Source: Flavobacteriales bacterium UBA4474
GTDB taxonomy: Bacteria; Bacteroidota; Bacteroidia; Flavobacteriales_D; Sanyastnellaceae
DNA: 64,000 nt
Reading direction: 5' to 3'
Assembly: GCA_002389295.1 (NCBI GenBank)
Contig: DGOE01000041.1
Location: 11,004 to 75,003 of the forward strand
Part shown: positions 1 through 9,378 of the stretch, piece by piece
How positions within the stretch are numbered: position 1 is the stretch's first letter
Layout: each line of letters starts with the position of its first letter
Notes under the pieces: generated by a model
Told to the model about the DNA's origin: nothing
The model's database searches: none
The model's input: the letters and a program-made list of their open reading frames with translations, nothing else
Translations under genes and position numbers: made by a program

Positions 1-2124
1 GAAGGGCGCGGGCAGTGCATTCTGGATTGGGTCCTGGAAAGCGGCGAGCGGGAGCGCGAGACATTCAGCGACCGCTTCGAGCTGGACGGCATGGCCTTCG
101 AATGGCCCTCCCCCGATTTGTTCAGCTTCAACAGCCCCCAAGGCGCTTGTCCCAAATGCGAAGGGTTCGGCCATGTCATCGGCATCAGTGCCGACCTGGT
201 CATTCCGGATGCCGCCAAGTCCGTGTACGATGGTGCCGTCGCTCCTTGGCGTGGCGAAAAGGCCAGCCGGTACAAGGCGCAGTTGATTGAACACGCCCAC
301 AGCGTGGACTTTCCCGTGCACACGCCATATGTCGACCTCACCGAAGCACAACGCGACGCGCTGTGGAACGGCAACAAATACTGGCGGGGCATCCACACTT
401 ATTTCCAGCGCCTCGAAGCCAAGAGCTACAAGATTCAAAACCGGGTGATGCTGAGTCGCTACCGGGGGCGGACCGCTTGTGACGCCTGCGGCGGCAGCCG
501 CTTGAAACCCGCATCGCGTTATGTGCTGGTGGACGGGAAGGCGCTGCCCGATGTGCTCAATTTGCCCGTGGACGAGGTGTTGGACCTGCTCCAAGGACTC
601 CAACTCGACCCCGCCGAACGCGCCATCGGAGAGCGCCTGCTCATCGAGATAGAACACCGCTTGCAATTCCTGCTTGATGTGGGATTGGGCTACCTCACCC
701 TGAACCGCGGCAGCGCCACCCTCAGTGGCGGTGAAAGCCAGCGCATTCAACTCGGCACCAGTTTGGGGAGCAGCCTCGTGGGCAGCACATATGTGCTGGA
801 CGAGCCCAGCATCGGGTTGCATCCACACGATACGGAGCGGCTCATTCAGGTGCTGACCGGATTGCGGAATTTGGGCAATACCGTGGTCGTTGTGGAGCAC
901 GAAGAATCCGTCATTCGCGCTGCAGATTACGTGGTGGACTTGGGACCGCTGGCCGGTTCGGAGGGCGGAGAAATCATGTTTGCCGGCAAGCGGGAAGACC
1001 TTTTGGATGCGAAGCACTCCCTCACTGCGGCTTACCTCCGGGGCGATCGACGCATCGAGGTACCCGGAAGCCGCAGGCCAGGGCTGGGAAAACTCGGCAT
1101 CCGTCAAGCCAAAGAGCACAACCTCCAGTCCGTCGATGCTGAATTCCTGCTCGGGGCCATGAATGTGGTCACCGGTGTTTCCGGGTCGGGAAAGAGCACC
1201 TTGGTCAAGCGCATTTTACACCCCCTGCTGCTGCGGCACCTCGACCTTGGTGGAGACCGTCCCGGCGTCAGCGAAGGCCTCCAAGGTGACCTTCACCGCA
1301 TCCAAAACGTTGAGTTTGTAGACCAAAACCCCATCGGTAAGAGCAGCCGTTCCAACCCCGCGACCTATGTCAAGGCCTGGGACGATGTGCGGGCCTGTTT
1401 TGCCGCGCAGCCCCTGTCGCGCAACAGGGGCTACAAGCCTTCAGTTTTCAGTTTCAACACCAGCGGTGGCCGATGCGACACCTGCGAAGGAGAAGGCCGC
1501 GTGTCCATCGGGATGCAGTTCATGGCCGATGTGACCCTGACCTGCGATGCCTGCAAGGGCAAGCGGTTTACAGATGCCGTGCTGGAGGTGGAGCTCGACG
1601 GCCACAACATCCACGACATCCTGGAGATGACACTGGCGGATGCCTCCGCCTTCTTTGCCGCCAGGCCCAAGCCCACCGCCGCCGAAAAGTCCATCGTGCG
1701 CAAGCTTGCCCCCCTCATCGATGTGGGCCTGGGTTATGTCTGCGTGGGGCAGAGTGCCACGACGCTCAGCGGTGGTGAAGCCCAGCGCATCAAACTCGGG
1801 GCGTTTCTGGCCAAGGGGGACCGCACCGGTCATACGGTGTTCATTTTTGACGAGCCCACCACCGGCTTGCATTTTCACGATGTCACCCAGTTGCTGGCCG
1901 CTTTTGACGCCCTGATCAAGCAAGGCCACACGGTCATCTGTGTCGAACACAATGTGGACGTCATGGCCCATGCCGATCGCCTCTTGGATTTGGGGCCCGG
2001 CGGAGGCAAGCACGGCGGCCAGCGGGTGGCCATGGGCACCCCGGAAGAAGTGGCACGGTCCATGCAGTCGGTGACAGCGCCATTCTTGAAGGAACGGCTG
2101 AACACTTCAATTGCCGAAAAATGA
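1..2124 (+). CDS. uvrA: Excinuclease ABC subunit A (UvrA), 5'-truncated by the window edge
   Basis: DNA-damage recognition ATPase of nucleotide excision repair; cytoplasmic. Reading frame 1 is open from base 1, so only the C-terminal ~707 residues are visible. They include a zinc-finger segment with C-P-K-C and C-D-A-C pairs, the first ABC signature LSGGESQR with [10 protein letters not shown], a second Walker [11 protein letters not shown], another zinc module ([16 protein letters not shown]), and the second signature LSGGEAQR with DEPTTGLHF. Both ABC halves are therefore intact in the visible part. Bacteroidota often carry two UvrA paralogues, and I cannot tell from this fragment which one it is. 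Its TGA stop overlaps the msrB start as ATGA, suggesting co-translation. Confidence 0.93.
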   Translation, partial: EGRGQCILDWVLESGERERETFSDRFELDGMAFEWPSPDLFSFNSPQGACPKCEGFGHVIGISADLVIPDAAKSVYDGAVAPWRGEKASRYKAQLIEHAHSVDFPVHTPYVDLTEAQRDALWNGNKYWRGIHTYFQRLEAKSYKIQNRVMLSRYRGRTACDACGGSRLKPASRYVLVDGKALPDVLNLPVDEVLDLLQGLQLDPAERAIGERLLIEIEHRLQFLLDVGLGYLTLNRGSATLSGGESQRIQLGTSLGSSLVGSTYVLDEPSIGLHPHDTERLIQVLTGLRNLGNTVVVVEHEESVIRAADYVVDLGPLAGSEGGEIMFAGKREDLLDAKHSLTAAYLRGDRRIEVPGSRRPGLGKLGIRQAKEHNLQSVDAEFLLGAMNVVTGVSGSGKSTLVKRILHPLLLRHLDLGGDRPGVSEGLQGDLHRIQNVEFVDQNPIGKSSRSNPATYVKAWDDVRACFAAQPLSRNRGYKPSVFSFNTSGGRCDTCEGEGRVSIGMQFMADVTLTCDACKGKRFTDAVLEVELDGHNIHDILEMTLADASAFFAARPKPTAAEKSIVRKLAPLIDVGLGYVCVGQSATTLSGGEAQRIKLGAFLAKGDRTGHTVFIFDEPTTGLHFHDVTQLLAAFDALIKQGHTVICVEHNVDVMAHADRLLDLGPGGGKHGGQRVAMGTPEEVARSMQSVTAPFLKERLNTSIAEK

Positions 2125-2657
2125 AACACCCCTCTTACCCTGCCCTGCTCATGATGGTGCTCGTCAGCGCCCTCCTGTCCTCATGCCGCGCCCAAGGAGA
2201 GCAGCCGACAGCGGCCAACCCTGCTCAGGATTCGGTGGCCACCGTTTCTAAATCGGAAGCAGAATGGAAGGAGGAATTGCCGCACATGGCCTGCTTTGTC
2301 TTGCGGGAAAAGGGCACAGAACGGGCTTTCTCTGGTGAATTCTGGGACCACCATGACAGCGGCATGTACACCTGCGCCGGGTGCGGGTTGGCCCTGTTTG
2401 ATTCCGATCACAAATTCGAATCCGGTACGGGATGGCCCAGTTTTTTCCAGCCTGCCGAGGGGAGTGCTGTGTTGGAGCATTCAGACGACAGCTGGGGCAT
2501 GCGCCGGGTAGAGGTCTTGTGCTCAGCCTGTGGCGGCCACCTGGGCCACGTGTTCGAAGACGGGCCACGCCCTACCGGACTCCGCTACTGCATCAATTCA
2601 GCGGCGCTGAAATTCGTTGCGGATTCAGCCGATGTCCAGGGGGTGAAATACGATTGA
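2121..2657 (+). CDS. msrB: Peptide-methionine (R)-S-oxide reductase, lipoprotein form
   Basis: Reduces methionine-R-sulfoxide in oxidised proteins. The 178-residue product starts with a lipoprotein signal ending in LLSSC (Cys22), so it probably acts from the cell envelope rather than the cytosol. MsrB landmarks follow: zinc pairs CAGC and [19 protein letters not shown] and the catalytic RYCINSAAL (Cys157). The linker at residues 25-45 is low in complexity. The ATG overlaps the uvrA stop by 4 bases (ATGA), and a strong terminator follows 15 bases after the stop. Identity is secure; periplasmic placement is inferred from the lipobox. Confidence 0.95.
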   Translation: MKHPSYPALLMMVLVSALLSSCRAQGEQPTAANPAQDSVATVSKSEAEWKEELPHMACFVLREKGTERAFSGEFWDHHDSGMYTCAGCGLALFDSDHKFESGTGWPSFFQPAEGSAVLEHSDDSWGMRRVEVLCSACGGHLGHVFEDGPRPTGLRYCINSAALKFVADSADVQGVKYD

Positions 2658-2672
2658 AGCGGTGCGGTCTTT

Positions 2673-2706
2673 AAAGAAAAAGGCACCCTTGGGTGCCTTT
2701 TTCTTT
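2673..2706. terminator. Bidirectional rho-independent terminator
   Basis: Perfect 16-bp inverted repeat with a 2-base loop; the A-rich left arm and T-rich right arm make it usable from both strands. It lies between msrB (+) and the convergent secreted-protein gene ending at 2741 (-). Confidence 0.9.
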
Positions 2707-2740
2707 GTTGGCCCATCCATTGGGCGCAGGCAATTCGGGA

Positions 2741-3355
2741 TCAGTTCTCGATGCTGAGCTCGATGTTGCGCGCATCAATCAACTTGGGAACGAGGTTCAT
2801 GGGATCATCCTTGCTCGGCAAGGGACGGGTGCGGCCGTGGAGGTTGATGTGGCAAAAAATATCGCCTTCGGTGGTCAACTGCATCAACAGCAGCTTGCCA
2901 TCTGGGCCTGCCGCGGCTTGCCGCATGTCAGGTGTGACGAACCACGCTCCATTGTCCGTGTAGAGTCGGCCTCCCCCTTCAAACTCCGAGAAATCCATCA
3001 GGAAAGCCGTCAAAGCATTCATGTAGTTGTCCTCATAGCCGATGGTGACCCAGCTGTCATAGGGCAACCCTTCAATGGACTGCACGTCTGAGCGCTGGAG
3101 CTCATTGGCTGCATTGGCGCCCCGCTCATGCTGAAAGAAGGGTGCGGTGCTCTTGACCTCGAGGTAGTCGTCGCCGTCGCCAAAAATGGCGTCGACCACA
3201 TCGCCCTCTGCCTCCATCTGGGCATAGATCCTGTAGGTCTTTCCAGGCACCAAGCCTTTGTTGTCGATTTCTTCGTAAACCAATCCCTTGAATTGGGCAT
3301 CGGCGCTGATGACGCACAACAATGCGCCCAAACACAACGTAAAATTCTTGAACAT
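2741..3355 (-). CDS. Secreted single-module protein with the 'YDSW' extracellular domain
   Basis: 204 residues starting with a Sec signal peptide (cleavage after ISADA). I chose the ATG at 3355 because the open frame upstream reads through the porP gene. The mature protein is one copy of a module that recurs in this window: a start like F-x-G-L-x-Y-E, then TYRIYA, YDSWVTIG, a Gly/Asp patch and a late L-L-x-Q-L-T-T-x-G. The same order occurs in the proteins at 47785-49527 (two copies) and 45341-47620. It has no T9SS tail, so it may be periplasmic or released. It is the third gene of a minus-strand unit after the type B surface protein and PorP/SprF, 8 bases from the latter's stop. Function unknown. 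Confidence 0.75.
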   Translation of the reverse strand: MFKNFTLCLGALLCVISADAQFKGLVYEEIDNKGLVPGKTYRIYAQMEAEGDVVDAIFGDGDDYLEVKSTAPFFQHERGANAANELQRSDVQSIEGLPYDSWVTIGYEDNYMNALTAFLMDFSEFEGGGRLYTDNGAWFVTPDMRQAAAGPDGKLLLMQLTTEGDIFCHINLHGRTRPLPSKDDPMNLVPKLIDARNIELSIEN

Positions 3356-3363
3356 GTCCGTGG

Positions 3364-4353
3364 TCAATTTCGAATGATCAAATTCCGATCGAGCAACCTG
3401 CCCCCCATTCCTTTTCGGGAGAATCCAGCACCCCTTCTCGGCAACACGTAAGATACCGTGATTTCGTGGGTGTTGGGTGAAAGATTCCCAACGGCCCCTG
3501 TGCCCGCATCGTAGGCATAGCCCACCTGGATGTCCATGAAGGCCGCACCGGCCATCAGAATCAGGGCATCCCCCTGCCTGAAGCCCAGTCCTCCCCAGTA
3601 GCGATTTTGGTAGAGGGCACGGGCGTGCAGGTCCAATTGAATGGGCGTGATTTCCGTGAAGCGCATCATGAGCGCAGGCTGCACCACCCAATTTTGATCC
3701 AAGGTGTAATCGTAACGCCCGGTCAGTGCATAGTGGCGCACGCCGCGGTTGCGCGTATCACTCGGTTCAGACTCCAACCCCAGCGGAGACTGCAGCAGGT
3801 TGGACACGGCCAATCCGAACTGGTAGTGCTGGCCAAACACCATGAGCCCGAAACGGGAATCGAAGGCAAAGCTGCTCTCAACGGCCCCTGTGATCGCCGG
3901 GTCATCGGGTTGCCACAATTGCAATTCCGAGCCGTCAAACCGGGTGTTCCTGCCCATCAATCCGATGCCAAAAGCCACAGCGTCCTGGTTGTTGAGGTCG
4001 ATGGTGTAGGTGCCCGAAAGCTCCATGCCCGTCCTGCTGTAAGCCCCTCCTTGGTCGTCTCGCTCAATCGCGAGGCCAACACCAAAGCGGTTGGGCAGAC
4101 TCGAAGTCAGGGTGACGCTGCTTGTCGAAGGTGCACCATGAAAACCCACCCATTGCTCCCTGTGACTCAAGGAAGCGAAGGTGCCCAGCTCGGTTCCTGC
4201 AAAAGCGGGATTCACGAGGAAGGGGTTCTGAACGAATTGACTCTGGCGGGAGAGTTGTTGTGCGTTCAAGTCGGTGACTCCCGACAACGCCATGGTCAAT
4301 GCCAAGGCGCAAAGCAACGGCCATGCCGTATTTCTATCCGTGCGCATCGTCAT
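3364..4353 (-). CDS. PorP/SprF family type IX secretion outer-membrane protein
   Basis: 329 residues; the signal peptide ends near LNAQQ. The N-terminus (SQFVQNPFLVNPAFAG) is the hallmark of PorP/SprF proteins, followed by alternating beta strands expected of an outer-membrane barrel, including a GVGLAIERDD segment. Family members partner with large T9SS type B substrates and help attach or secrete them. That matches its place directly after the type B gene: TGA and ATG overlap by one base at 4353. A second ATG at 4347 is possible; I prefer 4353 because of the overlap. This is probably a substrate-specific SprF-like partner rather than the core PorP. Confidence 0.9.
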   Translation of the reverse strand: MTMRTDRNTAWPLLCALALTMALSGVTDLNAQQLSRQSQFVQNPFLVNPAFAGTELGTFASLSHREQWVGFHGAPSTSSVTLTSSLPNRFGVGLAIERDDQGGAYSRTGMELSGTYTIDLNNQDAVAFGIGLMGRNTRFDGSELQLWQPDDPAITGAVESSFAFDSRFGLMVFGQHYQFGLAVSNLLQSPLGLESEPSDTRNRGVRHYALTGRYDYTLDQNWVVQPALMMRFTEITPIQLDLHARALYQNRYWGGLGFRQGDALILMAGAAFMDIQVGYAYDAGTGAVGNLSPNTHEITVSYVLPRRGAGFSRKGMGGRLLDRNLIIRN

Positions 4354-7300
4354 CAGTACTTGAGGGTTACGGTTCCGGTGATGGGTTGAGCACCTGGCTC
4401 CACCGAAATCACATAATAATAATCGCTGGCGGGAAGCAATGCCCCATTGAAGGTGCCGTCCCACCAAGTGGTGCCAGGCTTGGACCTGAAGATCAACTGG
4501 CCCCAACGGTTAAACACTTCCACCTCGCTCTGCGGGAAGAATTCAAGTCCGCCCACGACCCAACGGTCATTGATGCCGTCGCCATTGGGCGTGATGGCAT
4601 CTGCTATGAAGAGGCAATCTTCGGTGGGGTCAACTGTCGCCAGGAACCCGAGCGTGCACCCGATATTGTCGGTGACGGTGACGCTGTACACGTCCTCTGG
4701 CAACCCGATGGCGGTAGCCGTCGTTTGGCCACTGGCATCGCTCCATTCGTATTGGATGGGCAATTGCCCCCCTGTGACCGCTGCCGTGACTGTACCATCG
4801 GAAGTCTGCCAACACGTCACTGGGGTGGAGAAGATTTCGACCAGCATGTCGGTCACGATGTCCGCCTCGACCATGAAACTGGAGTCAGCCGTGCACCCTG
4901 CGGTATCGGCGGCAGCGACGAAGTATTCCCCCTCGAAGAGGTTGAGCACATCCACGGATCCGCCTACGAATTCCCATGCGGTTTCTCCCGACCCTCCTAC
5001 AGTGCCAATGATGGCCACGCCATCGTCCATTCCGGTGCAGGTCACATTCTGTACGGTGATGTCAAACAACAACGGATCAGGCTCTTCGATTTCCACGGTC
5101 GCCGAATCCAAACAGCCGTTCTCATCACTGAGGTACAGCGGATAGACTCCCGCGCAGAGGTTGACCAACCCGCTCGGCACCACGGCAGTGGAATCACTCA
5201 CACTGCCTTCGTAAAGTGAGAGCAGCCCTGTGCCGCCTGTGAATGCAACTTCGATGCCGCCTGTGCAGTCTCCCCCGCATTCCGGAAATACGGCGGTCAA
5301 GACGTCCAAATCCACCAATTCCGGTTCGGGAATTCCAATCTCCAAACTGTCGATGCAGCCCAGTGTGTCGCCGACCACCAGCATCAAGGAGTCGGGTCCC
5401 AGGTTCGGCAGGGTGTCGGGCAGGTTGTAGAATACAAAGGGCGAGATGAGCTCGAGGTCTCCGCTGCCTCCAAGGGCATTGACCACCAGGATACCATCAG
5501 CCGCCCCCGTGCAGGAGATCGGGGTGATGGAGGGAATGATCTGGATGGGGGCCGGTTCTTCCACGGATACTTCGTAGAAGTCACTGGTGCACCCGATGCT
5601 GTCCTGCACCAAGACGTCATAATTGCCCGCAGGGACATTGAAACAACTGCCATCCCAACTTCCGGTGGGCAGCGGCACCAGTTGAGGTGTCAATGGTCCT
5701 GTTCCGCCTTCGAGGTCTCCCACGCAGATTTGGCCACCTGCGCCGCCACTGCACGGCACGTTCGACGCGCTGAAAGTGAACAGGATGGTGTCGGGGCCCA
5801 AGATTTCCAGTGTGTCCGTCACCAGGCATTCGTTGCCGTCCTCGGTGATGTGGATGTAGGCGCCAGGACACAACTGACCCGATATGACCGGTGTCCCATC
5901 GAGTTGGGCCGTGGTGATGATGTAGGGCAATTCACCCCCCTCCACATCGGCCAAAATGAGCCCATTGCAATCTCCTGCGCAGGCCACATCCGTAATGGCG
6001 TATTCCACTTGCAATCCTTCGGGCTCTTCGATGACCAAGGGCTCGGTGTAAGTGCAGCCATTGTCATCGGTGATGGTAAAGGTGTACGTGCCGCTGGGCA
6101 AGCCATCCTGTTCGAAGTCGATGTTGCCGTTGAAATCAATGGTCACGGCGAGTTCTGGCACTTCAAAAACCACATTACCTGTGCCACCCGCAGCCGAAGC
6201 GCTGAAGCTGGCATCGCTGTATCCCGTGCAGCTCACTTCCGTGGAAGACACATCAAAGAAGAGCGGTTCCGGACAGGAAATCGTGACCGTTGTATCCACG
6301 GAGCAACCGACCTGATCGGTGACGGTCAGGGTGTAATCTCCATCTCCGCCAAAACAAGAAAGCGGGCCAAAACAGTCACTGGCGTTGGGCTCGAGGATCA
6401 AGCCAAGGGCATTGGAGGCCTGTGTGGTCAATCCGCCAGATCCTCCTACTGCGGTGAAGCACACCTCTGCTTGATCCAGGTCACCACAGATGTTGTCTTG
6501 GGTCAGCGTGGCTTCCAGCTGTATCTCGTCGGGAGAAAGAAAAGCAAACACACCGGTCGTGTCACGGCACGTGTTGCTGGAGAACGCCACGGTCTGGGCC
6601 GTATCGAACAGGGCGACGAAGTAATTGCCATCAGAGATGCCATCGAAAACGGGATCGCCGACCTGCTGCTGCATCAGCGTAGTGTCGGTGCCAGTGAACT
6701 GGTAGAGGCTGTACTCCACTGATGCAGTCAATGGCTGTGCGGGGTCGTTGGGCAAGACTTGGATGGTCGCCGTCTCCCCGAAGCATTCTATTTCTTCCAT
6801 TACCGTGTACTGCGGGTCCACCATGGGCTCGCAGAAGTCTCCCACTTCTACATAGCCATCCGTGCAGTACGGCGTGACAGTCGTTCCAAGCTGCATCGCC
6901 ACGCAGACCTGGAATGAAAAGGACTCACAGGTGGTGATTTGTCCAATCAGGGCGCGGCCATTTTGCACCGTCGCGTGAACGGGGTCGGCGTTGGTGACCA
7001 CCAGTCCCCCTTGGACCACCTCGTCTGAACAACTGTCGAACCCCAAGGGAAACATGCCCGCTGTCTCAAATACGGTGGTACCCGGCGTTCCTTGCGCAAT
7101 GTGGGTCGTCCACCACGTGTCGTAAACGATGTGAGGATCGATGGCGATGAACCCCGCATTGACGTTTGACCCCGAGTTGTATCCGTTCGGGACAAACAGA
7201 GACTCATAATTGTAGCAACCGCACGGAGCGTCAAAACCGAATCCGGGAATGACTGGAACGCTCACGTCGTCCGCCGCCGGGCCCAGCATCACGTGATCAT

Positions 7301-7487
7301 CTGAGGGCAGGACAGCGTACAATCTGTAGCGGCGAAACCCAGCTGGCACATCGGCAACACCGTCATACAGTACAGTGTCCAGGACAACGTCCACCTCCAG
7401 ATCATAGTTGAGCTGGGCATGAATACTGTCTCCGAGCGACAGCCCGAAAACAAGTGTGAGTAAGAGATAACTGATGTGTGCTCTCAT
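4353..7487 (-). CDS. Giant secreted adhesin-like protein, T9SS type B sorted, with SprB-type repeats
   Basis: 1044 residues. A signal peptide ends near DSIHAQ. Residues ~25-220 resemble the 'YRLYA...YDTW' module seen elsewhere in this window. From ~300 to ~930 there are about ten SprB-like repeats of ~70 residues, each built on V-x-C-x-G-x-x-D-G and a G-G-T/S-G turn (for example VSCTGYSDASFSASAAGGTG). The last ~85 residues are a gliding-motility-associated C-terminal domain (FIADAITPNGDGINDRW, then VEVFNRWGQLIF), the type B T9SS signal. The following PorP/SprF gene overlaps by one base. Likely surface-anchored, for adhesion or gliding; the ligand is unknown. Confidence 0.92.
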   Translation of the reverse strand: MRAHISYLLLTLVFGLSLGDSIHAQLNYDLEVDVVLDTVLYDGVADVPAGFRRYRLYAVLPSDDHVMLGPAADDVSVPVIPGFGFDAPCGCYNYESLFVPNGYNSGSNVNAGFIAIDPHIVYDTWWTTHIAQGTPGTTVFETAGMFPLGFDSCSDEVVQGGLVVTNADPVHATVQNGRALIGQITTCESFSFQVCVAMQLGTTVTPYCTDGYVEVGDFCEPMVDPQYTVMEEIECFGETATIQVLPNDPAQPLTASVEYSLYQFTGTDTTLMQQQVGDPVFDGISDGNYFVALFDTAQTVAFSSNTCRDTTGVFAFLSPDEIQLEATLTQDNICGDLDQAEVCFTAVGGSGGLTTQASNALGLILEPNASDCFGPLSCFGGDGDYTLTVTDQVGCSVDTTVTISCPEPLFFDVSSTEVSCTGYSDASFSASAAGGTGNVVFEVPELAVTIDFNGNIDFEQDGLPSGTYTFTITDDNGCTYTEPLVIEEPEGLQVEYAITDVACAGDCNGLILADVEGGELPYIITTAQLDGTPVISGQLCPGAYIHITEDGNECLVTDTLEILGPDTILFTFSASNVPCSGGAGGQICVGDLEGGTGPLTPQLVPLPTGSWDGSCFNVPAGNYDVLVQDSIGCTSDFYEVSVEEPAPIQIIPSITPISCTGAADGILVVNALGGSGDLELISPFVFYNLPDTLPNLGPDSLMLVVGDTLGCIDSLEIGIPEPELVDLDVLTAVFPECGGDCTGGIEVAFTGGTGLLSLYEGSVSDSTAVVPSGLVNLCAGVYPLYLSDENGCLDSATVEIEEPDPLLFDITVQNVTCTGMDDGVAIIGTVGGSGETAWEFVGGSVDVLNLFEGEYFVAAADTAGCTADSSFMVEADIVTDMLVEIFSTPVTCWQTSDGTVTAAVTGGQLPIQYEWSDASGQTTATAIGLPEDVYSVTVTDNIGCTLGFLATVDPTEDCLFIADAITPNGDGINDRWVVGGLEFFPQSEVEVFNRWGQLIFRSKPGTTWWDGTFNGALLPASDYYYVISVEPGAQPITGTVTLKY

Positions 7488-7517
7488 GGCGAATGGTCCG
7501 GTACTTTGCGCCGCGTT

Positions 7518-8336
7518 ATGAATCTGCTCGTTCCCAAAGGGTCGCGCAAATTAATGCAATTGATGCCGGCAGTACCCATAGGAATATCGCGCACTGGACA
7601 GATTCGGTTGCTTTTTGAGGATGACCGCTACCTGGCGGTCATTAAACCCGCCGGTTTGCTCATGCACAAGACGCCCATCGATGCGCACGAAAAAGAAAAC
7701 CTCCGGGACATTCTTAAAGCGGTGCGGACAGGCCGACTCGATCCCGTGCACAGATTGGACAAACCCACCAGCGGCGTCGTTGTTTTTGGCAAAGACTCCG
7801 AGGCCATTGATGCATGCAAACAGCAATTTGAGTCCCGCAAAACCCAAAAGGCATACCTCTGCTTGGTGCGCGGACATGTGCCTTTTGCGGGGTGCTTGTT
7901 GAAACCCCTGCCCAAAGGCATGGAAGGCCCTCCCCGTGAAGCGAGAACGTCTTTTGACCCTGTGGAATCCTGTGAATTGCCTTACGCCGTCTCTCGATAT
8001 GCTTCGGCGAGGTTGAGCTTGCTGCGCTGCACTCCGCACACCGGACGCTATCATCAAATCCGCTTGCACATGCGGCATTTCAGGCACCCCATTCTCGGCG
8101 ACTCTCAGCACGGTGACAAGCATCAAAACCGCGCATTTACGGCCCACACAGGAGTTTCCGGCCTGATGCTCCATGCGCAGCGTTTTGCCTTTGCACACCC
8201 CGAAGGCGGGACAGTGGATCTGTGCGCGGCCATTCCCGATCGTTGGTTGTCGCTGGAAAACGTAACCGGATGGAATCTGAGCCGTTTCAGCATAGACAGC
8301 GCCGCACATTTTCAAAGCGACACGGCAACACCATGA
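7518..8336 (+). CDS. truC: tRNA pseudouridine synthase, TruC-like (RluA family)
   Basis: Isomerises a uridine in RNA; closest in layout to TruC, which modifies tRNA position 65. The catalytic-Asp motif is HRLDKPTSGV. Downstream HTGRYHQIRLH and HFRHPILGDSQHGD match the TruC pattern (HPIIGDSKHGD in E. coli). The frame is open upstream to 7476 but would overlap the divergent start of the surface-protein gene. ATGs at 7518, 7554 and 7563 are all possible; 7518 gives 272 residues, 7554 gives 260, the E. coli length. A box resembling a -7 element lies at 7502-7508. The stop overlaps the next gene as ATGA. Confidence 0.87.
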   Translation: MNLLVPKGSRKLMQLMPAVPIGISRTGQIRLLFEDDRYLAVIKPAGLLMHKTPIDAHEKENLRDILKAVRTGRLDPVHRLDKPTSGVVVFGKDSEAIDACKQQFESRKTQKAYLCLVRGHVPFAGCLLKPLPKGMEGPPREARTSFDPVESCELPYAVSRYASARLSLLRCTPHTGRYHQIRLHMRHFRHPILGDSQHGDKHQNRAFTAHTGVSGLMLHAQRFAFAHPEGGTVDLCAAIPDRWLSLENVTGWNLSRFSIDSAAHFQSDTATP

Positions 8337-9367
8337 TATTCGGAAGCGACCACAGGGACAAGACGGAGCATCCTGGGCCCTTTGCCCAATTTGAGGCTCC
8401 TCCCCCACCGGATTATGCCAACCCCAAGGCTTGGGCGGCATACCCTGGGCGCAATCCCATTGGCCACTGGCCCGAGCGCATTCCCGTGCTGCCAGTCTCT
8501 CCAGAGCAACAACCTCAGCCCATCCCCGTCCAGACTTTCTTCATTCACCCCACGACGTTTCGCGGATTGGGCGTCGGCTGGAACGCGGCTTGGGACGACA
8601 CGGCCATTGCCGCCATCACCGACGAATGGCCCTTGCGGCACCAAGCCAGCGTGTTTAGATCGGTCGGTCGGGTCACTGCGCCGCGCTATCGACAGGCCCA
8701 CCTGCGCACCTTTTTCTTGCGTGGAGCAGACAGCCAAGCGGCATTGGAACTGGCCTACTCCGACATTCGGCGGGCCTTTCTTCATTTCCTTCAATCCATT
8801 GATGACAAGACCGGCATCATCATCGCCGGTCACAGCCAAGGTTCACACCACGGTTGGCGCATCCTGCAGGAATTCTTCGACGGCTCGGGTTTGCAGCCCC
8901 GATTGGTGGCCGCCTACCTGCCCGGCTACCCCATCCCCGGGGACAGCCTGCATGCGATTCCTTTTGCCGACCGTGAGGCCCATGTGGGTGCCGCGCATGG
9001 CTGGATGACGTTTGCCGAGTCTTTTGTCCCCGAATTCCACCCGACCCACATGCAAAACACCCGCATGATCCACCCGATCCTGTGGACCCCCGAGGAAGGT
9101 CAATGGAACCACTGGGATGCCCACAGGGGCATCATCACACGCAATTTCAAACTGCGGCACAAGGGCGCGCTTTCCGGCGCGCTGCATGAAGGCATGCTCT
9201 GGATCAAACCGCTCCGGGTCCTCGGTGCAGGCATGTTTGCCATGAAGAATTGGCACGTGGCTGACTACAACCTCTTCTGGGACAACATCCGATTGAATTT
9301 GGAGAAACAGGTCGAATTGTACCGCTTTGCGACCTCCAGGGTCGACGAATTGGGCGGAAAATCGTAA
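8333..9367 (+). CDS. DUF3089-type alpha/beta hydrolase
   Basis: 344 residues. The nucleophile elbow is AGHSQGSHHG (Ser168), preceded by TFFIHPTTF and FRSVGRVTAPRYRQA, which are typical of DUF3089 proteins. No signal peptide is visible from the ATG at 8333, and that start is supported by the 4-base ATGA overlap with truC. The longer open frame from 8222 would run inside truC and is rejected. Substrate unknown; related proteins are annotated as lipase-like. The lysyl-oxidase-like gene starts 11 bases after the stop, so the three genes may share a transcript. Confidence 0.82.
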   Translation: MIFGSDHRDKTEHPGPFAQFEAPPPPDYANPKAWAAYPGRNPIGHWPERIPVLPVSPEQQPQPIPVQTFFIHPTTFRGLGVGWNAAWDDTAIAAITDEWPLRHQASVFRSVGRVTAPRYRQAHLRTFFLRGADSQAALELAYSDIRRAFLHFLQSIDDKTGIIIAGHSQGSHHGWRILQEFFDGSGLQPRLVAAYLPGYPIPGDSLHAIPFADREAHVGAAHGWMTFAESFVPEFHPTHMQNTRMIHPILWTPEEGQWNHWDAHRGIITRNFKLRHKGALSGALHEGMLWIKPLRVLGAGMFAMKNWHVADYNLFWDNIRLNLEKQVELYRFATSRVDELGGKS

Positions 9368-9378
9368 ATTCCTGTTAC

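Noticed and set aside
5682..6722. 346-codon plus-strand frame inside the type B surface protein
   Set aside because: Opposite strand of SprB-like repeats; no homology and no promoter box.
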